DNA of 64,000 bases from [Leptolyngbya] sp. PCC 7376 (GCF_000316605.1 NC_019683.1:3270036-3334035), one strand, 5' to 3'. Shown: positions 26,586 through 35,720, counted from the first letter of the stretch. Made by a program: numbers and translations. The notes: generated by a model not told the origin, from the sequence alone.

Positions 26586-28793
26586 ATGAAAATATCTACC
26601 AAATTTTTCAGTTCATCCCTTAGTCTTGGCGCTTTGATTATCGCCTTAGTCGGTGGCACCAATCTCTGGGTGCAGGTGCAGGAATGGCGGATTGAGACAG
26701 AAGAAAATGCGATTAGAAAGCAGCAAGAACAATATACGAATTTACAGCTGTTTCTTGATAAACAAGCGATTAGCCTAAAAGATTTTTTAGTACTCGATCG
26801 TGATCCAGGCGAGATGGATGATTATCAGCAGGCGAAATCTAATTTCCTACTGACGCTTGTAGAGCTCCGAGATAATAATCCAGATAATCAAACTCTTGCT
26901 TCCTTAGAAGAGCGTTATCAAAATCTATTGACGATTGCAGATAGTCTGACTGGTGTATTCCAGAGTGAGGTAATCCAACAGCAGGATATTCGGAGTGTTC
27001 GGTTTTTTCGCCGTGATATTGAACTGTACCTTGAAGAATTACAGAAGGAAATACAATCTGACCTTGATCAGGTGATCGCTGACAAAAAGACTATTAATCA
27101 ACGCTTTATTCAAGTGGTCTGGATTGTTGTATTGTTGATTGCGCTTCTGATGTTGCTGCAGTATCGTGCCATTGTGATTCCAGTGCTTGACTCACTAGAA
27201 CGTCTTTCCATTGGGGCACAGCGGCTTAGTGAAGGAGATTTTGAGTATCATCTCAATATTCAAGGGAAAGACGAAATTGCTCGTGTTGCTCAAACCTTTG
27301 ACCAGATGACAGATGCGATCGCCACATCTTATGAAAATCTAGAGCGTAAGGTGTCAGAGCGTACCAATCAAATTGCGCAAAAAAATACAATTCTTCGAGA
27401 TGAAATCCTGAAGCGCCAAGTGATTGAGGAAGAACTCAGACGTATTTTTGAAAATACTCAGCAGTCGCAACAGCTCCTCTCTAGCATTATTAATGCAACA
27501 CCTGACTGGATTTTCGTTAAAGACACGAACTTGAAATTTGTTCTTGTAAACAATAGTTTTGTCAGCCACTTCGACTTAACAGAAGAAGATATTGTTGGTC
27601 GGTCGATATTTGAGCTTGAGGAGATGGATATCCTTGATGTTGGCACTGGGGTGAAGAGTGCTGAAATAATTCGACAAGAAGATGAATTGGTTTTAAAAGG
27701 GCAAAGTGTTCATAATCCGAGTGATTATGTCACGGATGTCCATGGTATTAGCTATGTGCTGGATACGCAGAAGCTGCCTTTACTGGATGAGGATGGCAAA
27801 GTTGTTGGCATTTTAGGCGTGTCGCGGGACATCACTGAACGGCATTTAGCTCAAGAAGCCCTTGAGCAATCGGAATCAGAGCTACGCCAGAAAGCGGATG
27901 AATTAGAAATTACGCTTCAGCGACTCCAACAAACTCAATCGCAGATCGTTCAGAGTGAAAAGATGTCGAGTCTTGGGCAAATGGTGGCGGGTGTTGCCCA
28001 TGAGATTAATAATCCAGTGAATTTTATTTTCGGCAATATTAATCATGCACGGGAATATATTGGGGATTTAATAGGCTTAATCGAGCTCTATCGTGCTGAA
28101 TATCCTGAACCGAATGAAGCGATCCAGGCACAAGAGAATTTGATTGAATTAGATTATTTGTTGCAGGATATTCCGAAGCTGTTATCGTCTATGACTGTCG
28201 GTGCAGAGCGGATTCGTGAAATTGTGAAATCGTTACGGGTTTTTTCACGGGTAGATGAGTCGGCGATGAAAAGGGTCGATATTCACGCTGGTATTGATAG
28301 TACATTAATGATTTTGCATAATCGCCTGAAAGAGAAGCAAGGTCACGCGGCGATCGCCGTCAAAAAAGACTATGGGAAATTGCCATTAGTGGAATGTTAT
28401 GCAGGACAACTCAATCAGGTTTTTATGAATATTCTCAGTAATGCTATTGATGCATTGAATGATCATAATGCTGGGCGATCGCCAGCGGAGAATGAAGCAA
28501 ATCCGAGCCAGATTACGATTCGAACCGAAATGCTCAAGACAACTCCTGAAGAACCAGAGGCGATCACCATTCGAATTCGTGACAACGGTAAAGGGATTCC
28601 AGAAGCGGTTCAAAAGAAATTATTTGAACCCTTTTTTACGACCAAAGATGTAGGTAAAGGTACAGGTCTGGGATTATCAATTTCCCACTCGATTATTGTC
28701 GAAAAACATGGGGGGCAATTGTCCTGTGTCTCTACTCCAAATCAAGGAGCTGAGTTTGTTATTCAAATTCCCATTAAAGCGAAAACTACTTAG
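26586..28793 (+). CDS. Membrane sensor histidine kinase with HAMP and PAS domains
   Basis: The 735-residue protein has a membrane helix near residues 10-30 and a helical periplasmic sensor region to about 172. A second helix follows at 173-193, then a HAMP linker (LSIGAQRLSEGDFEYHLN), a coiled coil, a PAS domain (about 295-420, ending GILGVSRDITERH) and the kinase core. The phospho-accepting residue is His472 in SLGQMVAGVAHEINNP. The ATP-binding lid is present ([23 protein letters not shown]). The kinase core strongly resembles that of the Amt fusion at 60129. It follows a PhnD-like lipoprotein and has no response regulator nearby. Its stop overlaps the convergent purU stop by four bases. Confidence 0.93.
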   Translation: MKISTKFFSSSLSLGALIIALVGGTNLWVQVQEWRIETEENAIRKQQEQYTNLQLFLDKQAISLKDFLVLDRDPGEMDDYQQAKSNFLLTLVELRDNNPDNQTLASLEERYQNLLTIADSLTGVFQSEVIQQQDIRSVRFFRRDIELYLEELQKEIQSDLDQVIADKKTINQRFIQVVWIVVLLIALLMLLQYRAIVIPVLDSLERLSIGAQRLSEGDFEYHLNIQGKDEIARVAQTFDQMTDAIATSYENLERKVSERTNQIAQKNTILRDEILKRQVIEEELRRIFENTQQSQQLLSSIINATPDWIFVKDTNLKFVLVNNSFVSHFDLTEEDIVGRSIFELEEMDILDVGTGVKSAEIIRQEDELVLKGQSVHNPSDYVTDVHGISYVLDTQKLPLLDEDGKVVGILGVSRDITERHLAQEALEQSESELRQKADELEITLQRLQQTQSQIVQSEKMSSLGQMVAGVAHEINNPVNFIFGNINHAREYIGDLIGLIELYRAEYPEPNEAIQAQENLIELDYLLQDIPKLLSSMTVGAERIREIVKSLRVFSRVDESAMKRVDIHAGIDSTLMILHNRLKEKQGHAAIAVKKDYGKLPLVECYAGQLNQVFMNILSNAIDALNDHNAGRSPAENEANPSQITIRTEMLKTTPEEPEAITIRIRDNGKGIPEAVQKKLFEPFFTTKDVGKGTGLGLSISHSIIVEKHGGQLSCVSTPNQGAEFVIQIPIKAKTT

Positions 28794-29638
28794 GCAAAGA
28801 CAACGGTTCGATTGCCATAAACTAAAATTCGGTGTTGTAGATGTAAGCGGACGGCACGAGATAAAACCATCCGTTCTAAATCCTTACCTTTACGGATGAG
28901 ATCTTTGACATCGTCTCTATGACTAACCCGTGCAACATCCTGTTCAATAATTGGCCCTTCGTCAAGATCTTGGGTGACGTAATGGGCTGTGGCACCAATG
29001 ATTTTGACACCACGGGCATGGGCACGATGATATGGTTTTGCACCAGCAAAGGCTGGCAAAAAGGAATGGTGAATATTAATCACACGATTAAATTTCTGTA
29101 AAAATGTCGGGCTCAGCACTTGCATATATTTCGCCAGAATTACCAAGTCAATATTGTATTTTTCGAGCAGTTCTAGCTGTTTTTGTTCTTGTTCCACCTT
29201 TGTTTCTTTTGTGATGGGAATATGGTGAAAGTCAATGCCAAATTGTGCGGCGATCGCCCCTAATTTTGCATGGTTACTCATAATGAGTGGGATTTCAGCG
29301 GGGAGTTCTTTTGCTTGTTGTCGCCAGAGAAGATCGAGTAGACAATGATCTTGCTTGGTGACCCATATGGCAATGCGTGGCAGCTGATCCGAAAAATGTA
29401 ATGTCCACGTTGCATCCCATGGTTTGGCGATCGCTCCAAAAGCAGGATCTATCACTTCTCTGGGTAAATTAAACCCCTCTAGCTCCCATTCAATGCGGTT
29501 TAAAAACAAACCAGCACTCAGATCCGTATGTTGGTCTGCGTGAATAATATTGCCGCCATTGGAATAAATGAAATTTGCGATTTTGGCGACGAGACCTTGT
29601 TGATCAGGACAAGAAACGAGAAGGGTAGCTGTGGACAT
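28790..29638 (-). CDS. purU: Formyltetrahydrofolate deformylase
   Basis: PurU hydrolyses 10-formyl-THF to formate and THF, balancing one-carbon pools. The N-terminal 80 residues are an ACT domain (LLVSCPDQQGLVAKIANFIY). The formyltransferase fold follows with the catalytic NxxHSFLP region (INIHHSFLPAFAGAKPYHRA) and the GATAHYVTQDLDEGPII motif. Length of 282 residues is standard. It is convergent with the sensor kinase, overlapping it by four bases, and diverges from recQ by about 98 bases. Confidence 0.96.
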   Translation of the reverse strand: MSTATLLVSCPDQQGLVAKIANFIYSNGGNIIHADQHTDLSAGLFLNRIEWELEGFNLPREVIDPAFGAIAKPWDATWTLHFSDQLPRIAIWVTKQDHCLLDLLWRQQAKELPAEIPLIMSNHAKLGAIAAQFGIDFHHIPITKETKVEQEQKQLELLEKYNIDLVILAKYMQVLSPTFLQKFNRVINIHHSFLPAFAGAKPYHRAHARGVKIIGATAHYVTQDLDEGPIIEQDVARVSHRDDVKDLIRKGKDLERMVLSRAVRLHLQHRILVYGNRTVVFA

Positions 29639-29736
29639 AAAAATCGCTAAGTAATTGGTGTTGCTCGCAAAACTTCCTTATTCTAAAGGCTCAAGTCAAA
29701 AATTCTGTTTGTCGCGATCTGTGGTTAGAAAAATTC

Positions 29737-31185
29737 ATGCAGGAATGGTCGCAAATTGAACGCTTCTTTCAAGAAACTTGGGGCTACCAATCATTTCGTC
29801 CGCCACAGGATCAGATTATTCGCAGCTTACTATCGAGCCAGGATGCTTTGATTGTCATGCCGACGGGGAGCGGCAAATCGATTTGTTTTCAGTTGCCTGC
29901 ATTGTTGCAAGAAGGATTAACGCTGATTGTCTCGCCTTTGATTGCGCTAATGGAAAATCAGGTGCTTGAACTACGGCAAAAACGTCTCTCTGCGGCGGTT
30001 CTCCATAGTCAAGTGTCGCGACAATATCGCCATCAAACTCTGACTCAATTTGAACAAAATAAGCTACGTCTTTTGTATCTTTCGCCGGAAACTCTTCTAT
30101 CGCCACAGGTTTGGGAAAAGCTAATTCAACCAACGATCAAAATTAACGGTTTGATTATTGATGAAGCTCATTGTCTGGCGCAATGGGGAGATACGTTTCG
30201 TCCTGCTTATCTCCGTCTCGGTGCAGTGCGTTCTGCTTTATTACGCCATAAACCCAAGAGCACAAAAATGGCGATCGCCGCCTTTACTGCCACAGCTGAT
30301 CCCACAACTCAATCAGAAATTATTCGAATACTAGGTTTAAAAAGTCCGAAAAAATTTCTGCAAAATCCCTATCGCTCGAATTTACGTATCCGCAGCAAAA
30401 CGATTTGGACACCCAAAGGTAAACGCCAAGCATTACAAGAGTTTCTGGTGCAGCACAAAAATCAGTCCGGCTTAATTTATGGGCGATCGCGAAAAGATAC
30501 TGAAAAATTAGCAAAGGAGTTAAAGCAACAGGGTTACAAAACTGCTGCTTATCATGGGGGACTGAGTCCGGGCGATCGCCGCCAACGAGAAAAAGATTGG
30601 CTCACAAATAAATTGCAGTTTGTGGTCTGTACAAATGCCTTTGGAATGGGCATCAATAAGGCCGATGTGCGCTGGATTCTGCATTACCATCCACCATCAC
30701 TACTCGCTGAATATGTCCAAGAAATTGGTAGGGCTGGACGCGATGGGCAACCGAGTGATGTCTTAAGTCTTATCAGTGAACCCACAGGCTTATTGAACCC
30801 CGAGGACAAACAACGACGAACGTTCTTTCAACAAAAATTACAGCGTCAGATTCAAGAGGCTCAAAAGCTCAGTTCGCGTTTGCCTACTCAAGGTAACCTG
30901 AATGAATCAAGTATAAAAAATGCTGAGTTGAGTTTAGCAATTCTCCATCGCATTGGCCAATTACAATGGCTTGATCCATTTACGTTTCAGAAATCTGCTA
31001 AGCCCAGTAAAAAAGCATTTAATTTGCTCGTTCAATCCCACACGAAACAAGCTCAGCAAATTAATGATTTTTGGAAGGACAAAAATTGTCGGTGGCAATA
31101 TTTACTCAATGCTTTTGGGTTTGCCACACATGCGCGAAATTTTCGCTGTGGTCAGTGCGATCTCTGCCAAAAATCCAAGGCATAA
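29737..31185 (+). CDS. recQ: RecQ-type ATP-dependent DNA helicase (short form)
   Basis: The protein unwinds branched DNA in repair. All superfamily 2 motifs are visible: PTGSGKSICFQLP (Walker A), IIDEAHCLAQWG (DEAH), AFTATADP, and FGMGINKADVRWILHY with QEIGRAGRDGQ in the second lobe. The zinc-binding region is at the end (CRWQYLLNAFGFATHARNFRCGQCDLC), with four cysteines. No HRDC domain follows, and the 482-residue chain is shorter than the 600-residue E. coli RecQ. The winged-helix domain is hard to recognise. The ATG at 29737 fits; it diverges from purU. Confidence 0.93.
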   Translation: MQEWSQIERFFQETWGYQSFRPPQDQIIRSLLSSQDALIVMPTGSGKSICFQLPALLQEGLTLIVSPLIALMENQVLELRQKRLSAAVLHSQVSRQYRHQTLTQFEQNKLRLLYLSPETLLSPQVWEKLIQPTIKINGLIIDEAHCLAQWGDTFRPAYLRLGAVRSALLRHKPKSTKMAIAAFTATADPTTQSEIIRILGLKSPKKFLQNPYRSNLRIRSKTIWTPKGKRQALQEFLVQHKNQSGLIYGRSRKDTEKLAKELKQQGYKTAAYHGGLSPGDRRQREKDWLTNKLQFVVCTNAFGMGINKADVRWILHYHPPSLLAEYVQEIGRAGRDGQPSDVLSLISEPTGLLNPEDKQRRTFFQQKLQRQIQEAQKLSSRLPTQGNLNESSIKNAELSLAILHRIGQLQWLDPFTFQKSAKPSKKAFNLLVQSHTKQAQQINDFWKDKNCRWQYLLNAFGFATHARNFRCGQCDLCQKSKA

Positions 31186-31253
31186 CGGTTTTAGATTTAG
31201 GATATAGGCTGTAAATTTTCACCCTTTCCATCTATGCAACGCAACCATAAGCT

Positions 31254-32168
31254 ATGAACGCCTTAAAGAATTTTCAATCGGAATTGCCAGATTTTATCGG
31301 AGACGAAGTTTATAGCTCCTATGAGTCTGCCAAAGTTGTGATTTTACCGATTCCCTATGAGGTGACAACGAGCTATCGCAAAGGCTGCGAGCATGGTCCC
31401 GCCGAACTTTTAGATGCATCTTATCAGTTGGAATATTATGATGATGAATTGCGTTGCGAACCTTGTTTTGACCTCGGGATTTTTACATATCAGGCGATCG
31501 CCGACACTCGCAAGAATCCTGATTTAACGCCGGAAATGATGTTGCGGGAGACTCGCGCAACAGTAAAAGAACTTCTGGACGATAATAAATTTGTGATTGC
31601 TCTCGGTGGAGAACATGCCATTACAACGGGTGTAGTACAGGGATTTCTGGATTTTGATAATGAGCCGTTTACTGTAGTACAGATTGATGCCCACACGGAT
31701 TTGCGTCAGACATTTGAAGGCTCTGAACATAATCATGCCTGTGTGATGCGCCGCATTATGGATTTGGGGTTGCCAAGTTTGCCTGTGGCGATTCGTTGTC
31801 TCTGTAAAGAAGAAGCTGATTTAGTTGCCGAAAAAAATATTCCGGTGGTTTGGGCTTGGGATATTCATCAAAATCCCAATTGGATATCAGAGGCGATCGC
31901 CAACATTTCTACCGAAAAAGTCTTTCTCACCATTGATCTTGATGGCATTGACCCAAGTTTAATTGGTGGCGTGGGAACCCCGGAGCCCGGCGGCTTAGAT
32001 TGGTATAGCACCTTGAAATTTTTGCGCCAATTATTCCAACAGAAAACCGTAATTGGCTGTGATGTGATGGAACTTGCTCCCATCCAAGGCACAGTCGTCT
32101 CCGAATATACGGCTGCGAAACTTGTCTACAAACTCATCGGTTATTGGCACGAAAAAAATTTTAGTTAG
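31254..32168 (+). CDS. speB: Agmatinase/arginase (ureohydrolase) family enzyme
   Basis: The 304 residues carry the binuclear manganese motifs of ureohydrolases: GGEHAIT, QIDAHTDLR (DxHxD) and TIDLDGIDPSLIGGVGTPEPGG (DxDxxDP). This family includes agmatinase for polyamine synthesis, arginase and guanidine hydrolase. The length fits the Synechocystis Sll0228-like branch; the exact substrate cannot be told from sequence alone. The stop overlaps the 3' end of the convergent tetR gene by a few bases. The start at 31254 has no strong ribosome-binding site but matches the family. Confidence 0.85.
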   Translation: MNALKNFQSELPDFIGDEVYSSYESAKVVILPIPYEVTTSYRKGCEHGPAELLDASYQLEYYDDELRCEPCFDLGIFTYQAIADTRKNPDLTPEMMLRETRATVKELLDDNKFVIALGGEHAITTGVVQGFLDFDNEPFTVVQIDAHTDLRQTFEGSEHNHACVMRRIMDLGLPSLPVAIRCLCKEEADLVAEKNIPVVWAWDIHQNPNWISEAIANISTEKVFLTIDLDGIDPSLIGGVGTPEPGGLDWYSTLKFLRQLFQQKTVIGCDVMELAPIQGTVVSEYTAAKLVYKLIGYWHEKNFS

Positions 32169-32751
32169 GGTCCGGTGCGTGAACGTCGATTAGAACTTGA
32201 GCAGCCTGTTTTGCCGATATCATGGCTTCGGAATTTTTATGCATCATGGCTACCACAATCGAACCCTCGATCAATATCATGAGTTGTTGCGCCAAGGGTT
32301 CCGGCTGAGATAAATTCGCTTGAGTCGCTAAATCTTGCAGAAAAGCAAGGGTCATTTTTTTCTGCTCGACTGCAATCTGAAAACCCGGATGCTCAGGATT
32401 TGCCAATTCCACACTGGAGTTGATAAAAGCACAGCCTCGAAAATTTGGTTTCGCCGCCCATTTTGCCAACACATCAAAGATCGCCAAAATCTTGGCTTGA
32501 GGTTCTGAAGCCAATTCATCCAAACGTTTCGCGAGAAAAGCGCTCCATTCAGCTCCACGTTGTTCGATATAGGCGGCAATCAAATCATCCTTTGATTTGA
32601 AATTGTTGTAGAGGGACATTTTCGCCACACCAGATTCGGCGATGATGCGGTCAATTCCCACATTTTGCACGCCTTCTTGGTAAAACAAATCTGATGCCGC
32701 TTCTAAAATTCTTTCACGCGCCGATCGCCTCGGCGCTTTTTTTGTAGCCAT
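32161..32751 (-). CDS. TetR family repressor of the glutathione-transferase operon
   Basis: The N-terminal helix-turn-helix is typical (ERILEAASDLFYQEGVQNVGIDRIIAESGVAKMSLYNNFKSKDDLI). A C-terminal ligand domain of the NemR/AcuR-like kind holds a single conserved-looking Cys (FRGCAFINSSVELANPEHP), often where electrophiles react in such repressors. The ATG at 32751 is preferred; an in-frame TTG at 32763 precedes it. Three copies of a 16-base site (consensus TAGACAnnTCTGTATA) surround the divergent promoter, one just upstream of this gene. The repressor likely controls itself and the GST genes in answer to reactive compounds. Redox control through the Cys is inference. Confidence 0.85.
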   Translation of the reverse strand: MATKKAPRRSARERILEAASDLFYQEGVQNVGIDRIIAESGVAKMSLYNNFKSKDDLIAAYIEQRGAEWSAFLAKRLDELASEPQAKILAIFDVLAKWAAKPNFRGCAFINSSVELANPEHPGFQIAVEQKKMTLAFLQDLATQANLSQPEPLAQQLMILIEGSIVVAMMHKNSEAMISAKQAAQVLIDVHAPDPN

Positions 32752-32774
32752 TTCTCTGATCAAGCCTCATTAAG

Positions 32775-32790
32775 TAGACAAGTCTGTATA
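32775..32790. promoter_or_regulatory. Operator copy 1, TetR of GST operon
   Basis: TAGACAAGTCTGTATA lies 24 bases upstream of the tetR start and matches the two copies at the GST promoter in reverse orientation. Confidence 0.7.
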
Positions 32791-32875
32791 TTTATCTTAG
32801 GACCTCAAAACCTTATTTGACAAGTATTTAGGCGATCGCCACTTTGAAAAGACGAAATATTTTTCTAAAAAACGC

Positions 32876-32904
32876 TTGACACTATACAGAACTGTCTATA
32901 TAGT
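32876..32904 (+). promoter_or_regulatory. Sigma-70 promoter of the GST operon with operator in its spacer
   Basis: TTGACA (32876-32881) and TATAGT (32899-32904) are separated by exactly 17 bases. The spacer holds operator copy 2 (TATACAGAACTGTCTA, 32883-32898), so repressor and polymerase cannot bind together. The first GST start lies 57 bases downstream. Confidence 0.8.
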
Positions 32905-32920
32905 GATTGATATACATAAG

Positions 32921-32936
32921 TATACAGACCTTTCTA
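32921..32936. promoter_or_regulatory. Operator copy 3, TetR of GST operon
   Basis: TATACAGACCTTTCTA is the most degenerate copy of the site and lies downstream of the -10 element, 38 bases from copy 2, in the untranslated leader. Confidence 0.55.
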
Positions 32937-32960
32937 CTTAGGCAGTTGGAGGAAAACAAG

Positions 32961-33614
32961 ATGATTGATTTATATGCCTACGCGACGCCAAACGGTCGTA
33001 AGCCCGCAATTCTCCTTGAAGAGCTAGGCTTGCCCTATGAAATTCATAAAGTTGATATTGGTAAAGGCGATCAGTTTTCGAAAGCGTTTTTAGCGATTAG
33101 TCCTAATAACAAAATTCCGGCGATTGTTGACCGCGATAATGGTCTTTCTGTGTTTGAGTCGGGCGCAATCTTGATGTATCTGGCGGAAAAGTATGGCCAG
33201 TTTTTGCCGACTGATCTTGCCGCGAAAACAAAGGTTGTTGAGTGGTTGATGTTTCAGATGGCGAGTGTTGGCCCGATGTTCGGTCAGCTCGGTCACTTTA
33301 GAAATTCAGCGCCCGAAAAGATTAATTATGCGATCGCCCGTTATGAGAAAGAAGATTTGCGGTTATTGGGTGTTTTAAATCGTCAGCTTGAAAATAATGA
33401 GTTTGTGGTTGGGGATTATTCCATCGCAGATATGGCGCTTTATCCCTGGATTGCGGCGGCGGCAAGCTCGTATTTACAACTGCCGCTCGATGATTTCCCT
33501 AGTGTGCAGCGGTGGCTCAATACGGTCGGCAATCGCCCCGCGGTAAAGATAGGGATGAAAATTTTTGCCCCTGATTTCAGCAGTCAATACGCCAACGTTT
33601 TGCAAACTGCCTGA
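32961..33614 (+). CDS. Glutathione S-transferase-like protein, YfcG/Nu-class type
   Basis: The 217-residue protein is close in pattern to E. coli YfcG, a Nu-class transferase with disulfide-reductase activity. It has a thioredoxin-like N-terminal half (YATPNGRKPAILLEELGLPYE, ISPNNKIPAIVD, FESGAILMYLAEKYG) and an all-helical C-terminal half (VGPMFGQLGHF, GDYSIADMALYPW). The TPNG motif takes the place of the classical catalytic Tyr or Ser. The start is the ATG at 32961, with GGAGG eight bases upstream; the frame opens earlier at 32907. It is first in an operon under TetR control and should act on electrophiles or disulfides. Confidence 0.92.
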   Translation: MIDLYAYATPNGRKPAILLEELGLPYEIHKVDIGKGDQFSKAFLAISPNNKIPAIVDRDNGLSVFESGAILMYLAEKYGQFLPTDLAAKTKVVEWLMFQMASVGPMFGQLGHFRNSAPEKINYAIARYEKEDLRLLGVLNRQLENNEFVVGDYSIADMALYPWIAAAASSYLQLPLDDFPSVQRWLNTVGNRPAVKIGMKIFAPDFSSQYANVLQTA

Positions 33615-33673
33615 TGTTGCAAATTTCAAGTTTTTCAACTCACTCCACTGTTTATTTTTAGGAGAATATCCAA

Positions 33674-34291
33674 ATGATTACGCTTTATGGTCATGAGCTT
33701 TCCGGTAACGTTTACAAAGTTCGTCTCCTCTTAGAATTGCTCGGCACAGAATACGAATTTGTAAAAGTTGACCTGATGAAAGGTGAGCATAAAAAGCCCC
33801 CTTACCTGGCGATTAATCCTTTTGGTCAAGTGCCAGCCCTTGTTGATGGTGATGAAACGGTGCTTGATGCCCAGGCGATTTTGGTCTATCTCGCGAAAAA
33901 ATATGGCAGTGAAGATTGGCTACCTACTGACGCTGTTTCCCTCAGTAAAGTTGTCCGTTGGCTCTCGACGACAGCAGGTGAAGTGCGCCAAGGTGTCGAA
34001 AGTGCGCGACTCTATCATCTCTTTAAAATGAAGACCCTTAATATCGAGCGGACAGAAGAAAAAGCAAATCTGATTTTGAAGCAACTCGATGAGCATTTAG
34101 CTGACCAAGAGTGGCTTGAATTTGGTCGCCCAACCATTGCAGATATCGCTGTCTTTCCCTACGTTGCATTAGCGCCTGATGGCAATATTTCCCTTGATGC
34201 TTACCCGAATGTCTTGTCGTGGATTGACCGCATTAAGCATCTGCCCAATTTCGTCGGGATGCGCAGTATTGATGCACCCGTGAGTGCTTAG
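33674..34291 (+). CDS. Glutathione S-transferase family protein
   Basis: The 205-residue protein has the two-domain transferase fold: a thioredoxin-like N-terminus (MITLYGHELSGNVYKVRLLLELLG, INPFGQVPALVDGDE, LDAQAILVYLAKKYG) and a helical C-terminus (PTIADIAVFPYVALAPDGN). Ser near residue 10 (LSGN) could be the catalytic residue. It lies 59 bases after the first GST gene with GGAG before the ATG, and shares its regulated promoter. A terminator-like hairpin follows. Cofactor and substrate are unknown. Confidence 0.92.
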   Translation: MITLYGHELSGNVYKVRLLLELLGTEYEFVKVDLMKGEHKKPPYLAINPFGQVPALVDGDETVLDAQAILVYLAKKYGSEDWLPTDAVSLSKVVRWLSTTAGEVRQGVESARLYHLFKMKTLNIERTEEKANLILKQLDEHLADQEWLEFGRPTIADIAVFPYVALAPDGNISLDAYPNVLSWIDRIKHLPNFVGMRSIDAPVSA

Positions 34292-34304
34292 ACTTTTCCC
34301 ATGG

Positions 34305-34337
34305 AGCCTGGTGCTGTATTGGTGCTGGGCTTTTTTT
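34305..34337 (+). terminator. Terminator after the second GST gene
   Basis: AGCCTGGTGC can pair with GGTGCTGGGCT in RNA through several G-U pairs around a seven-base loop, followed by seven T. It lies before the PNPOx-like gene, so read-through may be partial. Confidence 0.6.
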
Positions 34338-34359
34338 GAAGCTTTGTGAGAACAAGATA

Positions 34360-35331
34360 ATGACTCAATTAGCTGGTTGGACACAGGATATTTCACCCTT
34401 TCATGATGGTGAACAAGCAGTGCAAGAACTCGCCGGAGTACGTGCAAAAGCAGAAAAAGTTGGGCGTCGGTTTATTCGAGATTTTATGCCGGATCAGCAC
34501 CGAGAATTTTACGCGCAGTTGCCGTTTATTTTGGTTGGCAGTCTTGATGATCAATCTCGTCCTTGGGCTTCAATTCTGACAAATAAATCATCTTTTATTA
34601 CTGCACTCGACAGCCAAACCCTTCAATTTCAGGCTTCTCCATTACTTGGCGATCGCCTCTCTGATAATCTCAAGCTCAACGCAAATTTAGGATTTCTGGG
34701 CATTGAACTTCATACTCGTCGCCGCAATCGAGTTAATGGAAAAGTTACGGTGATCGCCCCAAATAATTTCTCCGTTCATGTGACCCAATCCTTTGGCAAT
34801 TGCCCGCAATTTATCCACAAACGTAATTTAGTCTGGCTACCGGAGCGTTTCGAAAATCCGGTTAACCAAGCTCAAACTTTTGACCATTTCACCGCAGACA
34901 TCGCCAATATTATTCGTCAAGCCGACAGCTTTTATCTCGCGACTAGTTTTAATGGCAAATATGAAAAAGGGAATGAAGGCGTTGATATGTCCCACCGTGG
35001 CGGCAAACCAGGCTTTGTGAAATTAGAGGGCGATCGCACTTTTATTTTTCCGAATTTTGCAGGCAACAATTTTTACAATACTCTCGGTAATCTCCATCTC
35101 AACAATCATATTGGGGTATTGTTTGTCGATTTTGAAGCCGGGAATTTAGTATCTCTCACTGGTACTGCTGAAATTATTTGGGAAGATGAACAACTCGAAA
35201 ATTTTAAAGGGGCAGAACAATTAATTCGAGTCACGGCGGAAGAAATTATTTATTTGCCAGAAGCATTGCCCTTCCGCTGGGATTTTGATGAATATTCGCC
35301 AGCCAATGAATTCGTTGGAGATTGGCAATAA
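34360..35331 (+). CDS. Pyridoxamine-phosphate-oxidase-like (PNPOx) flavin-binding protein
   Basis: The 323 residues resemble PNPOx-fold flavin proteins, probably two split-barrel units. The first is at about 30-150 (LPFILVGSLDDQSRPWASILTNK, FLGIELHTRRRNRVNG). The second is at about 190-310 (IIRQADSFYLATSF, GKPGFVKLEGDRTFIFPNFAGNNFYNTLGNL, HIGVLFVDFEAGNLVSLTG). The second has the FMN-contact pattern of the family. The ATG at 34360 is used; the frame opens earlier at 34336. It follows the GST pair with a hairpin between, so it may belong to the same detoxification unit. The reaction is unknown. Confidence 0.85.
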   Translation: MTQLAGWTQDISPFHDGEQAVQELAGVRAKAEKVGRRFIRDFMPDQHREFYAQLPFILVGSLDDQSRPWASILTNKSSFITALDSQTLQFQASPLLGDRLSDNLKLNANLGFLGIELHTRRRNRVNGKVTVIAPNNFSVHVTQSFGNCPQFIHKRNLVWLPERFENPVNQAQTFDHFTADIANIIRQADSFYLATSFNGKYEKGNEGVDMSHRGGKPGFVKLEGDRTFIFPNFAGNNFYNTLGNLHLNNHIGVLFVDFEAGNLVSLTGTAEIIWEDEQLENFKGAEQLIRVTAEEIIYLPEALPFRWDFDEYSPANEFVGDWQ

Positions 35332-35333
35332 CG

Positions 35334-35720
35334 TCAACTCGAAACCTGTGACCATCCGGCGATCGCCAAACAAATCCAACCAATCAAAAACCCAACACCA
35401 CCCAATGGCGTAATGGCTCCAAGAATTTTTACGCCACTCAAACTGAGCGTATAGAGACTCCCAGAGAAAAGTACTGTTCCGACGATAAATCCAATCCCCG
35501 CAGCATTGAGCCAAGCTTGTGGCATTGATTCTTGGAGTGCTAACAAACCTACAAATAGCAAGGCGATCGCATGGTACATCTGGTATTTCGCACCAGTTTC
35601 CCAAATGTCTAGGGCATAGGTATCTAGTTTTGCTTTGAGAGCATGGCTCGCGAAAGCTCCGGCTGCGACAGAAATTGCTGCCAAAATGGGGGCGATCGTC
35701 AGAAAACATCTTGTCCACAT
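35334..35720 (-). CDS. DUF423 family membrane protein
   Basis: The start is the ATG at 35720 (MWTRCFLTIAPILAAISVAAG), giving 128 residues. Four hydrophobic helices and the family pattern AAGAFASHALK...WETGAKYQMYHAIALL are typical of DUF423 (YgdD/YwdK) proteins. The function is unknown. It is convergent with the PNPOx gene, almost touching it. Upstream on the same strand lies sigA with a terminator between. Confidence 0.88.
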   Translation of the reverse strand: MWTRCFLTIAPILAAISVAAGAFASHALKAKLDTYALDIWETGAKYQMYHAIALLFVGLLALQESMPQAWLNAAGIGFIVGTVLFSGSLYTLSLSGVKILGAITPLGGVGFLIGWICLAIAGWSQVSS

